A DNA stretch of 64,000 nucleotides from Apostichopus japonicus (GCF_037975245.1 NC_092569.1:12575001-12639000), one strand, 5' to 3'; positions 24,401-36,700 are shown, counted from the stretch's first letter. Numbers and translations are program-made. The notes: generated by a model from the sequence alone, not told the origin.

Positions 24401-25346
24401 CTAGGACAATATTGTCCATAGGTGTCAGTATAGACCTTTAAAGTTCGCCTTTGGTACAGGTGCACGAGGTTGGAATCTTTCCGATGTTATCAATCATAAA
24501 CAATTGTTTCAAATATCAAGTATAAGAATTGTTCACACTAAGTTACTTCTTCGCCATGATGCAAACGCATAGTTTCGGCTGTGTTCAATACTGTGGCAAA
24601 CGTTCCATAAAACCAACATGCAGTAACGGAATGCAGTCATGCATGTTGGGAGTTTCTTTTTCAAGCGTATGCATGTTATGCCGTCTAACAAATATTTACA
24701 AGCACAGGACTAACGGCCATAAAGCCATACGGGTAAGTAACTATAGTATCACTTCCTAGCTATAAAATCACGTGAACTCCAACCCCCACAAATGGTTTAT
24801 CTTCGAGTTCGTCGTTAAGTCTGTATAGGCCTACATTTGGTAATGAAATAAAATATTTACACAGACTGTACTGCATTGAAGAGCTTCAAGTATGCTTATT
24901 AGCCTACACTAGCAATTCGTTTCTCATGGATTAACTATTTGTTTTGTTGTTTTGTTTTGTTTTGTTTTGTTTTTTTTTTGGGGGGGGGGGGGCTATATAT
25001 TCAGGATCTTATTGTAAGCCAGTGTACAACTACGGTACCTTATGCCTATAGCATATATGGTATAGCCCCATAACATACCACACATATCAGGCAAAACTGC
25101 TGCAAATTGCAAATGCTCTCTTCAAGTGCCTTCTGCTTATGTGTAATTTGGAAAGGTCAGACAATCGTTCAGCTAGTCAGACAAAATTCACAACATTGTT
25201 TAAACTTATATCCATTCATGGACGGAGCAATATACATTATGACAATATAAATGAAACAGGGATTTAGGCCATTTGTATAAAGTGAATAACTTACCTGCCA
25301 TAACGATGAGAAGGAGCAAACCCGATCTAGTTATTTGTGGATTCAT
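18253..25346 (-). CDS. Invertebrate-type (i-type) lysozyme, complete, 3 exons
   Basis: Joins 25295..25346, 19607..19780 and 18253..18464 on the minus strand: 438 coding bases, 145 residues, GT/AG junctions, phase 1 at both introns. i-type lysozymes (destabilase family) are secreted hydrolases of the MurNAc-GlcNAc bond in peptidoglycan; some also have isopeptidase activity. Residues 1 to ~18 are a signal peptide. The core SDCLKCICFVESTC holds the catalytic Glu (residue 34) and CHMDVGSLSCGPYQIK the catalytic Asp (residue 47). Exon 3 has the family motifs VQGYMARYATY and CEDFARIHNGGPNGFKNP. I count ten cysteines in the mature part, fewer than the usual fourteen of bivalve members. Introns are 5514 and 1142 bases; the larger holds a DIRS relic and a hAT MITE. 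No frameshift or stop: it should be functional. Confidence 0.93.
18465..19606. other. Lysozyme intron 2
   Basis: AT-rich. The phrase GATCACGCGTCA recurs at 19021, 19220 and 19461, each time next to a CATGA, hinting at an old ~200-240 bp tandem repeat. No other feature. Confidence 0.55.
19607..19780 (-). CDS. i-type lysozyme exon 2 (catalytic)
   Basis: Acceptor ATTCTGTAG, donor GTACGT; 174 bases, phase 1 at both ends. Encodes both catalytic acids, Glu in CICFVES and Asp in HMDVGS, and the substrate-site segment CGPYQIKLGYW. Confidence 0.92.
19879..20070 (+). repeat. DIRS left inverted terminal repeat
   Basis: Aligns to the reverse complement of 22509..22692 with scattered mismatches and small indels. 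Confidence 0.8.
21030..22140 (+). pseudogene. DIRS reverse transcriptase / RNase H relic
   Basis: Recognisable blocks in shifting frames: STLFVVPK (RT start), YYTLPFGIPVSFHKVT (the LPFG motif), VYLDN (YxDD active site decayed to LDN), NLNKSVFTTSRNTVFLGV, then RNase H-like ELQAVFLGLPVFLKS, NKHGGTKSGDIQFAAQQIWV and FCQKHRLTLT. The HGGTKS block and the tail match DIRS-type RNase H. Several frameshifts and an internal deletion make it inactive. Confidence 0.72.
22509..22692 (-). repeat. DIRS right inverted terminal repeat
   Basis: Reverse complement begins CAGGTGTGTTTGACCTCTAA and matches the left terminal repeat along its length. Confidence 0.8.
22884..22912. repeat. Perfect 12-bp inverted repeat with 5-base loop
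   Basis: ACCGTGGCATCG, loop GTCAG, CGATGCCACGGT. GC-rich in an AT-rich setting, just outside the DIRS element. Confidence 0.9.
23122..23745 (+). mobile_element. hAT-type MITE with perfect 8-bp TSD
   Basis: Ends CAGAGGCGGACTGG and CCAGTCCGCCACTG. Perfect target duplication GTGTGTAC at 23114..23121 and 23746..23753. Interior AT-rich with no coding sequence. Confidence 0.92.
24940..24992 (+). repeat. (TTTTG)n, T- and G-run
   Basis: Pentanucleotide TTTTG repeats passing into T9 and G13. Confidence 0.9.
25295..25346 (-). CDS. i-type lysozyme exon 1 (signal peptide)
   Basis: ATG at 25346..25344, GTAAGT donor after 25295; 17 codons plus one base (MNPQITRSGLLLLIVMA). Chosen because it supplies a signal peptide and joins exon 2 in phase 1. 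A TATA-like CTTATAGTTAG lies ~30-40 bases upstream of the ATG. Confidence 0.82.
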
Positions 25347-26412
25347 GGTCGGACTCGATCTGCTACAACTCAACCTCTAACTATAAGTGATCGAATGAGC
25401 TATTTCTGGGACGGTCAGATTACTAGTAATATTACAATTAGTGCAGCCCACAAAGAATGTGTACTTGGCGAGCATACCTCAATAACAAGTTCAACAATGT
25501 TTGCAAACGACAAACTTCCTCTTTCGGTTATATTGTTTAAAGGACATTAGTTAAACCGAGGAGGAAGACAAATGCTGACCTTTTGAGACAATTTTCGTGT
25601 GAAAATTGTTCCAACAAGGAAGTTCAAATGCAATAGCCATGTTTGTGCATAATAGTTGATAATAAAAGTATAGCGCGTATCGGAAATCACTTATAGCCTA
25701 CATGTAAGTTATAGTTCTCCTTTCATTTTATGAGTCACGTTTACTACATGTGAAAGAGAAACTGAGTGCAGTATAAACAATGTCAAGTGGGTAGGTACAA
25801 GAGGGTTACCACACTTTCTTATTTATGAACATTATAAAATTATGAATAGTAAAGGCAACCTGAATTGATATTTGCGACATAGATCGAACAAGTTGTATGC
25901 AAACGGAGCTTAAGAGCCAAACACCTAATTAATTAGAAAATAAAAATTTATCTGGACTGGATTCAGAGATTATTAGTCCAAACGGTCGGGGAGGGGGGGG
26001 GGTGGACAGCTTTCGAAATATGGGATGAGAATAGGTTATTCTCATATTAATGATACACATGCAAGTAAGGGCATGCTGAAGACTTTAATTTGTCTTAGGG
26101 CTCGGCCCGCATGGCTCTCGACAGCCCTGGTCCTCATCGAAATAGAAATATGAATGCTCTTTTTTTTTATCAAAGCTGACCCCAGAGTGACATCTGCACC
26201 CATGTACGAAGAACATACAAAATTTACGTATGCGGTTTTCTTACGCAATACGATCGTGTGCGAGAACACTAGAAAGTGAGGCGCGCCCTCAGTTATCATT
26301 CTCAGCTCTATGGTCGCAGTTGAAGAGCATTGTAGGTAATCTCGCGAACAATGAAACTTACCGAATGACTTTAAATGAATTCGATCCAAAGCTGCGGTAA
26401 CTTTCTTTTTGT
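25347..26412. other. Region upstream of the lysozyme gene
   Basis: Presumed promoter side. A G-run near 25988 and unremarkable sequence. No gene recognised. Confidence 0.45.
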
Positions 26413-26760
26413 TATTGTGAGCGTGCGCGCTACAGTATTGACATTACTGGCCAAGTGAACGATACCTACATGATTTGACGTTGAAACTTAAACTTTCATA
26501 TGGTCTCTGTACATTTGCAATTTCAGAGGCTAGCTGAGAAACCGACTTATTCTGAGCCTGTCTCGCCGCTCACAAGCGCCCTCACTTTGTAGGTACATAC
26601 ATGACTATACTCCCTGGTGTGTTGTTTGCTCCAAAAATAACACCATGAACAACCGAAAAGTTCTGCCTAATACTGCAAGCACCCCACTCGCACAACAATA
26701 CTGCGTATTTGATAAGTTCTGCCTAATACTGCAAGCACTCCACGCGCACTTTAATAACTA
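26413..26760 (+). repeat. Dispersed repeat family A, copy 2
   Basis: Starts with a decayed palindrome (ATTGTGAGCGTGCGCGCTAC), then the family body (GTTGAAACTTAAACTTTCAT, ACTCCCTGGTGTGTTG) and about two 56-bp units at the end. Shares order and phrases with 3170.. and 36003... Confidence 0.88.
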
Positions 26761-27647
26761 GTTTATGAGGTTTTATTCCATGGCAAACATAACACACTCG
26801 CTTGACTTTGTAGAAAGTGAATGTTCTCAGATACTGTATTCCTGTGATTTATTCATCCGTATTATGAATGTAGAATATTCTAAATCCAATGTCACTAAAG
26901 TTCTCTTATACCTTTTATGTACATATTTATTTTCCAGGTACATGTCCAAACATTTTTATGTTATATTTGGTTCCATATATGGATTGAGCCAAGTTTATAT
27001 GACCCCGCTACTCATGAATATTTAATAAGAAACAGAAAACTGGCACTAGAACATTTTCATGATCAAGCATCATGGGTATACCAAATATGAAGCTACTTTC
27101 CAAATATGGTTAAAGCAGGAATAATAACTTTTTGTTTTTAATTTTGATGTTACGTCCCACACTACCATTATTATGAATATGAATGCATTCCATTTCCAAA
27201 AGCAGGGCGGACTCGGTGAGGTATCATTGTGCCAAATGTCAACCCTACTTGCTGTACCGTTCTGGAGATGAAAAGTTTACCAGCTACGTTAAGCCAAATC
27301 TTATATGGCCCGCCCCTCATGAATATTTAGTGAGCTGAGACTGTCTGCTTAAATCGACAAAGTTTGTAACTTGTTAGCAAAAGATAAAGAGCAGGCTATA
27401 CATGAACAACGAATATAATGTGCATTTCTGAAAAGATTCAAGGTAAACAGTCGGGCCACTTTTAGGTCACTATATGGTCTCAATTTAATCTCCAGAAATG
27501 TCAGATTATTCCAATTAGTAGGTAAATTATACCAGTATAAAGACTTTTCAATTGGTATCCATTGTACATGCCATTCGGATTGAAATAAGAGCAAAATCGA
27601 CCGATATACAACAGTAGACGCCGTGGGTTTTTGAGTAGCGTCCTCAC
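26761..27647. other. Intergenic stretch, probable old repeat
   Basis: Two similar phrases (CATGAATATTTAATAAG near 27012 and CATGAATATTTAGTGAG near 27318), each after a CCCGC, suggest an old duplicated transposon fragment. No gene. Confidence 0.45.
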
Positions 27648-27851
27648 TGATCTTCTCGGCCTTTTGGCTAAGATCATTTGTAGTATCTGTTCCCTTTCGA
27701 GGGGAATGGTGATGCGCACCCGACGATGATCACACAGTCATGGTCCCGATGCAAGGGGACTGGGGTTGAGAGCGGATCAGTCGTTCGGTAGTTTGGTTTT
27801 CGTGCCCAGGTTCTTTCCTTGGGCGACTTTTTCTTAAAAAGTTCTTCGATA
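27648..27851 (+). repeat. U2 snRNA-headed repeat, copy 2 (SINE-like)
   Basis: Begins TGATCTTCTCGGCCTTTTGG, then CTAAGATCATTTGTAGTATC and TGTTCC: the U2 stem-loop I and branch-point region with few changes. It then leaves U2 sequence for a body shared with 261..465, including GGGGTTGAGAGCGGATC, the hairpin CCCAGGTTCTTTCCTTGGG and CTTAAAAAG. This copy keeps the U2 head better than copy 1. Confidence 0.75.
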
Positions 27852-28440
27852 GAAGGAAATCTGTCAAATTGCGTCACTGCAGGATTTTTACACGGCTACG
27901 TATTAATAAGTCATTGGAAATAATTCTAATGTCAATATTAGTTTGCATTTTTTACCATAAAAGGATAACAATAATTGCCGCCCATAACAATGTCACAGGA
28001 TCATATATACTCTATGCATGAAATTTTTGATTGTCGTCTAGAAGGCACACTTTTGAAAAGTCCTCATGATAAGAACGAACAGGTTGTTGTTGAATAAACA
28101 TAGCAACAAACGCCTATACGTCTATTGTGGAAGGCTATCATGTGTGACTTTCTGCTGAAGAACTTTACGTTAAATTTAAGCCGGAAAGAAGAATCACGTG
28201 ATAACTGTCTGCCGTTAAAACAAGCAGCAGTTAATATCACAACAATACATGAAGCAGGTTATACCCAATAAATGAATTGAAAAGTGCATAAGTCGAGAAA
28301 GATTTAAGCATGCCACAATTCAGTTGGACCTGTTCTCCACTATCTTCAAGCGAGTATTCTCGATTGCAATTGGACGTGTATGTATAATGGAATCTGTTGC
28401 ACGAATTAATTGCATGTGGACCAACGTCTCGGCACCGCCA
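27852..28440. other. Intergenic stretch
   Basis: Nothing recognisable beyond AT-rich sequence. Confidence 0.5.
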
Positions 28441-28481
28441 ACTTGATAATCATTCTGTAGTATTGTTATTGTTTTGGTTCT

Positions 28482-28691
28482 TTGATGTTGCTGTTGGTCA
28501 TAATAGCGTTGTCGTCGGCAAATAATGTATCGCTGTTTGAACTCAATACACCCGAAGTTATAGAGTCGGACAGTCTGTTGAATTCAAGTCGTCTAACTTC
28601 ACCCTATAGCTGTTTGATTGATTTCGTCAGTTTGAAAAACATGCGTCTCGTGGTCAACATTTACGTCCTCGATGAAAGAGAATTGAGTTAG
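28482..28691 (+). CDS. Unrecognised short open frame, possible secreted or CUB-like exon
   Basis: 69 codons with a hydrophobic start (MLLLVIIALSSANN), then SSRLTSPYSCLIDFVSLKNM and RLVVNIYVLDER. The second half loosely recalls a CUB domain's SP..YxC...I...RIxLxIxxLD pattern, but only one cysteine is present and the frame stops early. Even codon composition suggests an exon or exon relic. No partner exons were found. Confidence 0.25.
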   Translation: MMLLLVIIALSSANNVSLFELNTPEVIESDSLLNSSRLTSPYSCLIDFVSLKNMRLVVNIYVLDERELS

Positions 28692-28740
28692 CCTCTGACG
28701 AAGCCCCTGTTGCCAAGCGAAACGGCAGGTCCTTAATTAT
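28692..28740 (+). ncRNA. Degenerate hammerhead-like motif
   Basis: CTGACGA ... GAAACG matches CUGANGA/GAAAC spacing, but the intervening stem is poorly paired. Resembles the better motif at 41822..41852. Possibly a Penelope-like element relic. Confidence 0.2.
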
Positions 28741-29141
28741 TAAACCAATAAGACTTCTGGGGGAGGTGGGGGGGGGGTGACCACACCCCCTACATTGGAC
28801 TCGGCTTCCACGACTTAAAGGCCACAGTTTAAAAAAAATCTTTGATCCGCTCCTAGACATCATATACGTTTAATGACTGGATAACGTCTGTTCGTGTTAT
28901 CTGGTACTGGTTTGTTTCTCTAGTCCATACGATTAGTCATACATGTTATAGACTTGCGCAAATACCACAGTATATACCAAACTTGGACTCGGGCACTGAC
29001 GTACTCTTATTATTATAGTTACACCATTTATCATTTATATCATCAACACATGTATTCAGTTCCCATAATGATTAGCTGCATAGGAAAGAGATGGGGTGCA
29101 AAGGTGCAAAACTTTGGGGACAGGGGTCCATTTCTGCCACA
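28741..29141. other. Intergenic stretch with G-run
   Basis: A G-rich/C-rich MITE-like end at 28757..28790; otherwise nothing. Confidence 0.5.
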
Positions 29142-29271
29142 CCTCCCTCTGTCCTCCTCCTCCTCCTCTCCTCCTCCTCCTCCTCCTCCTCCTCCTCTCC
29201 TCCTCCTCCTCCTCCCCCTCCTCCTCTCCTCCTCCTCCTCCTCCTCCTCCTCCTCCCCCTCCCCGCCCTCC
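29142..29271 (+). repeat. (TCC)n polypyrimidine microsatellite
   Basis: About 130 bases of CCT repeats with a few breaks, purely pyrimidine on the plus strand. Creates false poly-Ser/Pro and poly-Glu/Gly frames. Confidence 0.97.
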
Positions 29272-29416
29272 AGATGGAGAGTTCCTGAGTCGGCTTGTCA
29301 ACTGGATACGTTTCCATATATAGCAGAAACAGTGCCAGGCAACGACTTGGTTTACTTTCTAAACTTATTGCATTTATACTGACCCATGGAATGTAAATAG
29401 TAAGAAAGTTACATTG

Positions 29417-29781
29417 AAAGGCATTGAAGACTCGCCCCAAACCGCATGCGGACATCTGAAAAAGTTAACTTTCCGTTGCTTGCAAGTGACGTTTAGTTCG
29501 TGTCGCTACAAACATGCAGACAGTAATGAAACGTGATACCTTGTTATCTTTAGCTGGACCTGAGATGTCCACCGCTGTATTGTTTGTACACTGTGCTGTG
29601 GGTATTGACCGCAGCTGTATGTACTGACTGTATACTAGTGTCTAATTACTAACGGTAGCAAGCTGTGTGTGTATTTGCTGGGACCGATGGTGGTGTCTAA
29701 CACGTCTGTTACACCTCATTCGAAACTAGGTCAGATTACCGGCATTAGATGTTTCTTTTTGCGCGAGTCTTCACACCCTTT
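29417..29781 (+). mobile_element. MITE with AAAGGYATTGAAGACT ends, copy 2
   Basis: Left end AAAGGCATTGAAGACTCGCC, right end CGAGTCTTCACACCCTTT. Body collinear with 11407..11767. Confidence 0.8.
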
Positions 29782-30677
29782 AAGACTGCTGGCTAGAATT
29801 TACTGATTAAATCGTCATAGATTATATATGGCAAACGACGTCACTAAGTATTAAACTTTCTGTAAAATGACATTCATACACTGGCTACATACAATGACGC
29901 GAAGCGTGTATAACATGGATGGAAGTAGCTAGCCTATTAAATCTTCCATAATTGTACGGTGCACTGCTAATTCATATGCTATCCATAAGAAAACGATATG
30001 CTATTCACTATACTGAAATATTAAGGAACTCTTTCACTTTTGAATCCTATACTGTTTGACGGTCTAATTCATATTTTTCCCTTCAAATTTGTTAAGTCAA
30101 AAGACCTTTTTGAGTTAGGTCTACCTTTGATTACCTATGATTTGGGAACTGTATACCGTGAAATCACCTATGTAATGGCTACCCTATTGTAGCATACAGG
30201 AGGTCGGTCTATTAGCATTGGGATATTATCTTCCCGCCACACTTGATCAACCTTGCACAAAGAACTTTGATGTCCTTTGTTAGGCTCTTGGAAAACTACG
30301 GACTCATAGCTGAGTCTATAGTAGGCCTACACTGAAGTAAAGTCGTAGTTAAACTGGTTAAGCTGTGCATTCGGTCTTGTTATCTACCACCAAGCATTCA
30401 TGTGTTTCATATAAAACTGATAATAGATTTGCTTCGTGTTTAACCTTCGTGAAGAGGATATCAAACGCGGTACATCACATCGGTGCGGTTAACCAGTCAA
30501 TATTTACATCGTCCAGTAAAAACAAAAGACATATTTCGTTTTTTACACCGAGGAGGCTTATAGTTCCCATCGCAGCGTATGGATCTATTATTGTTTGCCA
30601 TGGTCGTCTTTCCGACTTTTTAGCTATTCAACCAACATTTCTCACTTGCTACTGTATTTAGTTTTCAGGCAATTATA
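29782..30677. other. Region upstream of the PPxY membrane-protein gene
   Basis: No gene. A pyrimidine run with TTTTCAG ends ten bases before the ATG at 30678, so a 5' UTR intron may end there and the promoter may lie further upstream. Confidence 0.45.
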
Positions 30678-30744
30678 ATGGCACACTCCGTGTATCTTTC
30701 GCTTGCCATTAGTTTAACCGTGTTGGATACCGTGGAATCAATGA
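30678..30744 (+). CDS. PPxY membrane protein exon 1 (signal peptide)
   Basis: ATG followed by 21 codons and one base, GTAAGT donor at 30745. Linked to exon 2 by matching phase, so the link over 8.2 kb is the weakest part of the model. Confidence 0.55.
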
Positions 30745-33700
30745 GTAAGTAAAAGTCGTTCTGTTCTTTCATGCATTGATTGATTGATTTATTGATTGAT
30801 TGACTCATTCACTCATTCATTTTTTAATTAATTAATTAACTCATTCATTCATGCACTGTTTCTCAAAACAAATATACAATCACAAAGTGCGCACAATTAT
30901 TGCTTGCTTGAGAAGAAAAGATATATAAAAAAAAATGTAAAATGGTCTTCAGAATAAATGTGCCGTAAAATCAGGGGATAGAAGCCGGGGGAACTGGGGG
31001 TACGTGCCCCCCCCCCCATTTTTTCCGAAATATCAAATGTGCCCTACTGGCAAATAAAATGTGCCACTTTGATGGAGAACTGTCTTTGGATATCTTAAGC
31101 CTTTGTTAATTTTAATATTTCATTTTAATTATTTATTTTTAGTCTGTACATGCTATTTTTAAAATGACATCCCATATCTTTTTGTAGCACGGTTAACAAT
31201 AAACAGACTCAATAAGTAAAAAATCAATGTTGCAGCGCACAATAATAGTATTGATAGCATACTAACACATCATATATATTTAAGTGATATGGCCGGTGTA
31301 TCGGTTTATAGCATAACGAGTGGTGTTTGTGGAATGAGAAAGTGCCCCTCTAATGTTGTGCCCCCCCCCCACATTTCGGAAGCTTCCTACCCCCCTGCGT
31401 AAAACCATCCTATTTACCAGTGGCGTTGATGACCGTACGTGCTCCTTCAAGCTTCGGGCTTGACAAAAAGTAAACGGATAACTATTAAAGGTGATGTTTC
31501 GTTACATTAGGATCATAGAGATATTAAAGTCATGTTGTTATACTGAACGTTAAATGTACGGACGTTAAATGTATGGACATTACCAAATACATAAGGACCC
31601 GTCATCGTGTCCACAGTAAGATCATCACATTTTTGAATAATTAACCGAATTGAACATAATTATTCAGCTAAGTATACTCAGCATACACTACAGCTTATAG
31701 TAAACATCCCCGCACAGAACCATCCGTCTGAAGTAAGAAGGACTTGCCCCTTTAAAACTTGGACCATCACAAACTCCTTTCCTTTTTACATATGTAGTGT
31801 TGGCTAATGAGGGTGGGGGGGGGGAGTAGGTCTCTGTTGTGATAAGTATTGGTTTTGTCCGTTTTCAGTTGTTCTGTAAAATTTGTAAGCGGTTAATATG
31901 CTGTTTTGTGGTCTCGTTGGTAGTTCATTAATATTGCTGTTGTTGTTGTTGTTATTGTTTTTGTTGACGTTCTCGTTACGTTTCGTGCACCTCTGGAAAT
32001 AGTTGAGTAAATTAAGCAAATCCGTTTTTTTTTCGGGAAACTGTTCATCGATTTATTTTTTCGTAATCTTACAAAACCTACTTAAAAATAACAACGAGGC
32101 GCTATCACTCGATGAAGCAAATAACCCCATTTTGTTTTGCTATATCCTGATTCATAACAGCCTGATATATAACACAGTATTGCCAACTTCATCTGGGCGA
32201 TTGAAACCTTATCTTTCTTAAAAACTTCCTCTTTCGGATTGGCAAAAACTTAGGACACACAGCCATATGCATGCCCTACCTAATACAAGTGCATTCAAGA
32301 TTACAGAATTAAATCAAACCTATTCATATATACAGAAGGAAATGATGTAGAGTTCTATATACCGGCGTGACCTTTATTATAAAACGTCTTTTTGTTAGCT
32401 AAAGTTCACCATTCTGGTTTATTAGTATTATATAAACACGATATGAGTGCACTGTATTGTATGTACAGTACACGTCTACTCAATACGACATGTACACTTT
32501 GACGTCCTGTTTACAATGAGTCTTATTCACTTTGTTGATCTTTCCGTGCGGCGTTCTTTTCAACCGGTTTTTTTTTTTACAAGTTTACATTATAATCTAT
32601 ATAAGTTCTTATTGCTGTCGGCAAAGCAAGTTAAGTGGTACAGTAGATTGACTATTAGTTGTGTAGAAGTTACGAGCAGTGGCGTCACCATGGTGGAATA
32701 GGGGTGTACCCCTCCACCATCCCGGAGAATTTTTTTCCGAAAAACAAAAACAAAACAACGATTAGAACAGTGGTCGATATACGGACATTTTTATAGTGTT
32801 TTTCGGGGAAATACCATGAAGGGGAAACTTAGTTAAGAGCAACAGCATTATCGGGATATTCAAGTTGTCGGAACATGAAGCCTTGTCGTGGCGAGGATGT
32901 ATCAAGCAACGGATTCATGTTCGCCCCGTTTTATCGGGACAATCGTAGATTGCTGTCGGCTAAAATATTAAGACCCCCCCCCCCCCCCCACGCACACACA
33001 CACAGTGCTCGTGCTGTTGTGGTACTCCTGGTTGAAACTAATCATTAACTGTTTATCCTTTGCAAGTAAAGCAATTCTTTGCGTGTGCCAGAAATCATGA
33101 CTGGTCTATTTAATATCAACATCAGATAGAGACTGGTCTATCTAATATCGATATCAGGTAGAGATTGATCAATCTAATATCAACACCAGATAGAGACTGG
33201 TCAATCTAATATCAACACCAGATAGAGATTGGTCAATCTAATATCAACACCAGATAGAGATTGGTCAATTTAATATCAACATCAGATAGAGACTGGTCTA
33301 TCTAATATCAACAACAGATAGAGACTGGTCAATCTAATATCAACATCAGATAGAGACTGGTCTATCTAATATCAACATCACATAGGGACTGGTCTAACAT
33401 CAGATAGAGACTGGTCTATCTTATATCAACATCAGATAGAGATTGGTCAATCTAATATCAACATCAGAAAGAGATTGGTCAATCTAATATCAACATTAGT
33501 TAGAAGTTGATCAATCTTATATCAACATCAGATAGAGATTGGTCAATCTAATGTCAACATCAGATAGAGATTGGTCAATCTAATATGCAGATCACATCCG
33601 GATTGATCAATCTAATAGCAACATCAGATAGAAATTGGACAATCTTATATCGGCATCAGATATATAGAAATTGGTCAAAATTATATCAACATCAGATTTA

Positions 33701-36700
33701 ATTGGTCAATCTAATATCAGTATCAGATAGTAATTGGTCAATATCAGAGAGCCGCCTCGATATGTTGAAAAGGAAAACAAGACTAACTGCTTGTTAATAA
33801 TGAATCCTCAGTCCTCAACATATCGCTACGATGCACAAAATGGTTTTCATTTATTGTGTACAAATCACATTGCAATGCGATTTTACTGTAGAATAGCATG
33901 GAAAAGATCATCAAAACCACAATCATTGTGGTTAACAGTTTAAAGTAGGTTGATAAAGTGAAGCGAATTACTAAAAGTACAACGTGAAAGGTTAGGAACA
34001 ACCACAAACTCCTCTTTCCCTGCGAGCAGTTTTACGGGCATGCGCTGTATGTAAACCTAGAATAAGTCTTGTTTGTGTCTGTATCGCTTGAAAATTGAGT
34101 CTGCAATGTGATTACAACACGACGCGCATGCGTATGCAGTCGCACGCAATTGTAAACATAACACGCATTTTAACAGAAAAATGGAAGTTCATATACCCTA
34201 TAATAAAATGCCATAATCATTTATATTTGAAAGTTGTTTTTTTTTTGTCATTTATGCCAGAAAGAAAATTTGACAACCCATTTCTGGCCTCATCAATTGA
34301 ATTGTAGGATGTATAAATAGCAATAATATAACGAATTTTGCAGAAACTACCGATATTATATATATCGTATATTAACTACTGATCAACACAATATCAAGAA
34401 GTGAATAAATAGGCAATAATGCAAGGAAACGTTGAATGGAAAAATTGTCATTAATAATAATAACGTGTGTACTATATATCTGCAGTATATCTTTGTATAA
34501 CTGTATACTAAACTCATTGACTGGATAATAAAAATAATGGAAGGCAATTGATGCTTAATGCTGGAAACTCTGGAAACATATCACCTTGATTCTTAAACCT
34601 TTTAACCGAAGCCTGTGGGTAGGGTTGGAGGAAGGGGAAAGGGGCGGCGGGGTGGGGGGTGGCACTATTTGCCCTTAGCTTCCGTTCCTTTGGACCATCC
34701 CTGCAAAATCATACGGCAGGCATATACAGATATAATACATATCATTTACCCAGCGTTTTGTCGTTTTTTTCAAAAAAAAAGGTGTTTCGCTGAATAACGA
34801 GGTTAAGATATTGTTAATAAAAGTTCAATTGTTTGGTCACGCCTTATGAACTAGCTATCCGTTATTATAATGGTTTCCATGGTAACATGAACAATTATTT
34901 CTAAGGGTGTGTTTATTGAAGTATAAGTTTGCTTGAATAGATTGACGTCATTGCTACGTTAGTATTCAGACAGTACAAACGAAGTGAGATAATTGTATTC
35001 CTTAACTTGCAATAATATTTCACGAATAAACACTATGTATATCTCCAGCAAAGACGTCCGCCGTAAAAAGTAAATAAATAATGAAAAACCCATCCCACGG
35101 ACGCTTATGACTTCCAGGATCACTTTTAGGCATATACAAATTTGTTTTGTGATAATTATACAATCGTTAAACCTTTTCTGTTGGCTAATCGTGCTATGAG
35201 ATTACGAGTGATGATATATGGCTCAGAGAGTTTAGTTCACAAGTTCTGAAACTTTCTTTTGTTTAGCTATATAGGGCCTATATGTCCTTAATAGTATCCC
35301 ACCTTGAAGTTATAAGTGGTCAGGAACATCTCCACGCAAAGTCCAGAACCATGCAGGGAGCTGGTAAACCATGTCTTGGATAAACCATGCCTTGTCAACT
35401 TACTGACCCGCGCCGTGTTATCGTCATGTCTTGAACCATGTCCCGCATTGGCCCAAATTTAAGCCCTCGTTTGCCCGTGTCATGTCCTCAATGATTCCTT
35501 AAACAAAACGACCAGGCATGGTATTGGACCATGTATGTGACGGGTAGTCCCGAACCGTGATGTTGATCAGGCGCGTAGACAAGGGGATGGGGCGATGGGG
35601 CGACCGCTCCCCCCCCCCCCCCCCTTGAGCATATTTTGCTTGTATGTTTTTATGATATCGCTAGTAATTTCAAAATAGAAAATGCTTAGATGAAACTTAC
35701 AAGGCCTGGGAAGTGCCATTTCCAGCGATCTGGGAGGCATTTTCGGCCAAATGTTATTGTACACCACACGACACCACACGACACGAGAGTGGTACGTGTC
35801 CCGCCTTCCCCTTCCCGGTCTTCTCCGTTCATGTTTACTTGAGGACACGCTATGTGCGTACTAGGTTTGACGTATTTCCGGGCTATCATTTCACATTGCA
35901 TGACGTAAAGTTTAAATATAACACCCGGAGGCATGACCCTGGCGGGGTGTTTGTTATTATGTATGCATGACAGTATAGTAATATATATAATTAATGCTTT
36001 GTTATTGTAGTGCGCATGCGCGCTAACAAATTGGCATTACTGGCCAAGTGAACGATACCTACATGACTGGACGTTGAAACTTATATTTTCATATAGTCTC
36101 TGTACATTTGCAGTTTCGTAGACTAGTTCCGTAGCCAACTTATTCTAAGTCAGTCACACAAGCGCCCTCACTTTGTAGGTACCTACATGACTATACTCCC
36201 AGGCCTGATGTGTTGCCCGCCCCCCCCCCCAAAAAAATAACACCATGAACAACCGACAAGTTCTTCCTTATATACTGCAAGCACTCAACGCGCAAAACAA
36301 TACTGCGCATTTTGCAGGCAAATGCAGTTCCAGTTTATATATGGCTTTACCTTCCTTTTAAGAATCGTATCACAAAAAGTCCTTTTCTTTAGATGGGTGC
36401 TTCACAATATCTAAAGCTCCGTGTGAGTTTGCACAAGGATCTGTAAATTGCAACCTTCTTTTCCGGGTACCCGAAAAACAAGGTCGAAGTTTTGAGTTGA
36501 TTCTTTGGCAATTTCTCCCTTCCTTTATAGCAACACGATAACACCGAAATATATGCATACACCAGGAAATCGTTCAAACAAACCGAGCGGATCAATTGAC
36601 TGCCCATTGTCTGGCGTGTGTATCTCACCTCAACGCCTTAGGTTATATAATTATGTATATATATAGCCTCATTTCTGCATTCCATTATAACTATTGCCGA

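Larger units (their letters stand above)
22693..25294. other. Lysozyme intron 1, distal part
   Basis: Outside the MITE at 23122..23745 and the palindrome at 22884..22912, contains a (TTTTG)n/G-run at ~24940..24992. No other gene seen. Confidence 0.6.

Noticed and set aside
29056-29455. Frames rich in Ser/Pro or Glu/Gly/Arg
   Set aside because: Translation of the (TCC)n microsatellite in several frames.
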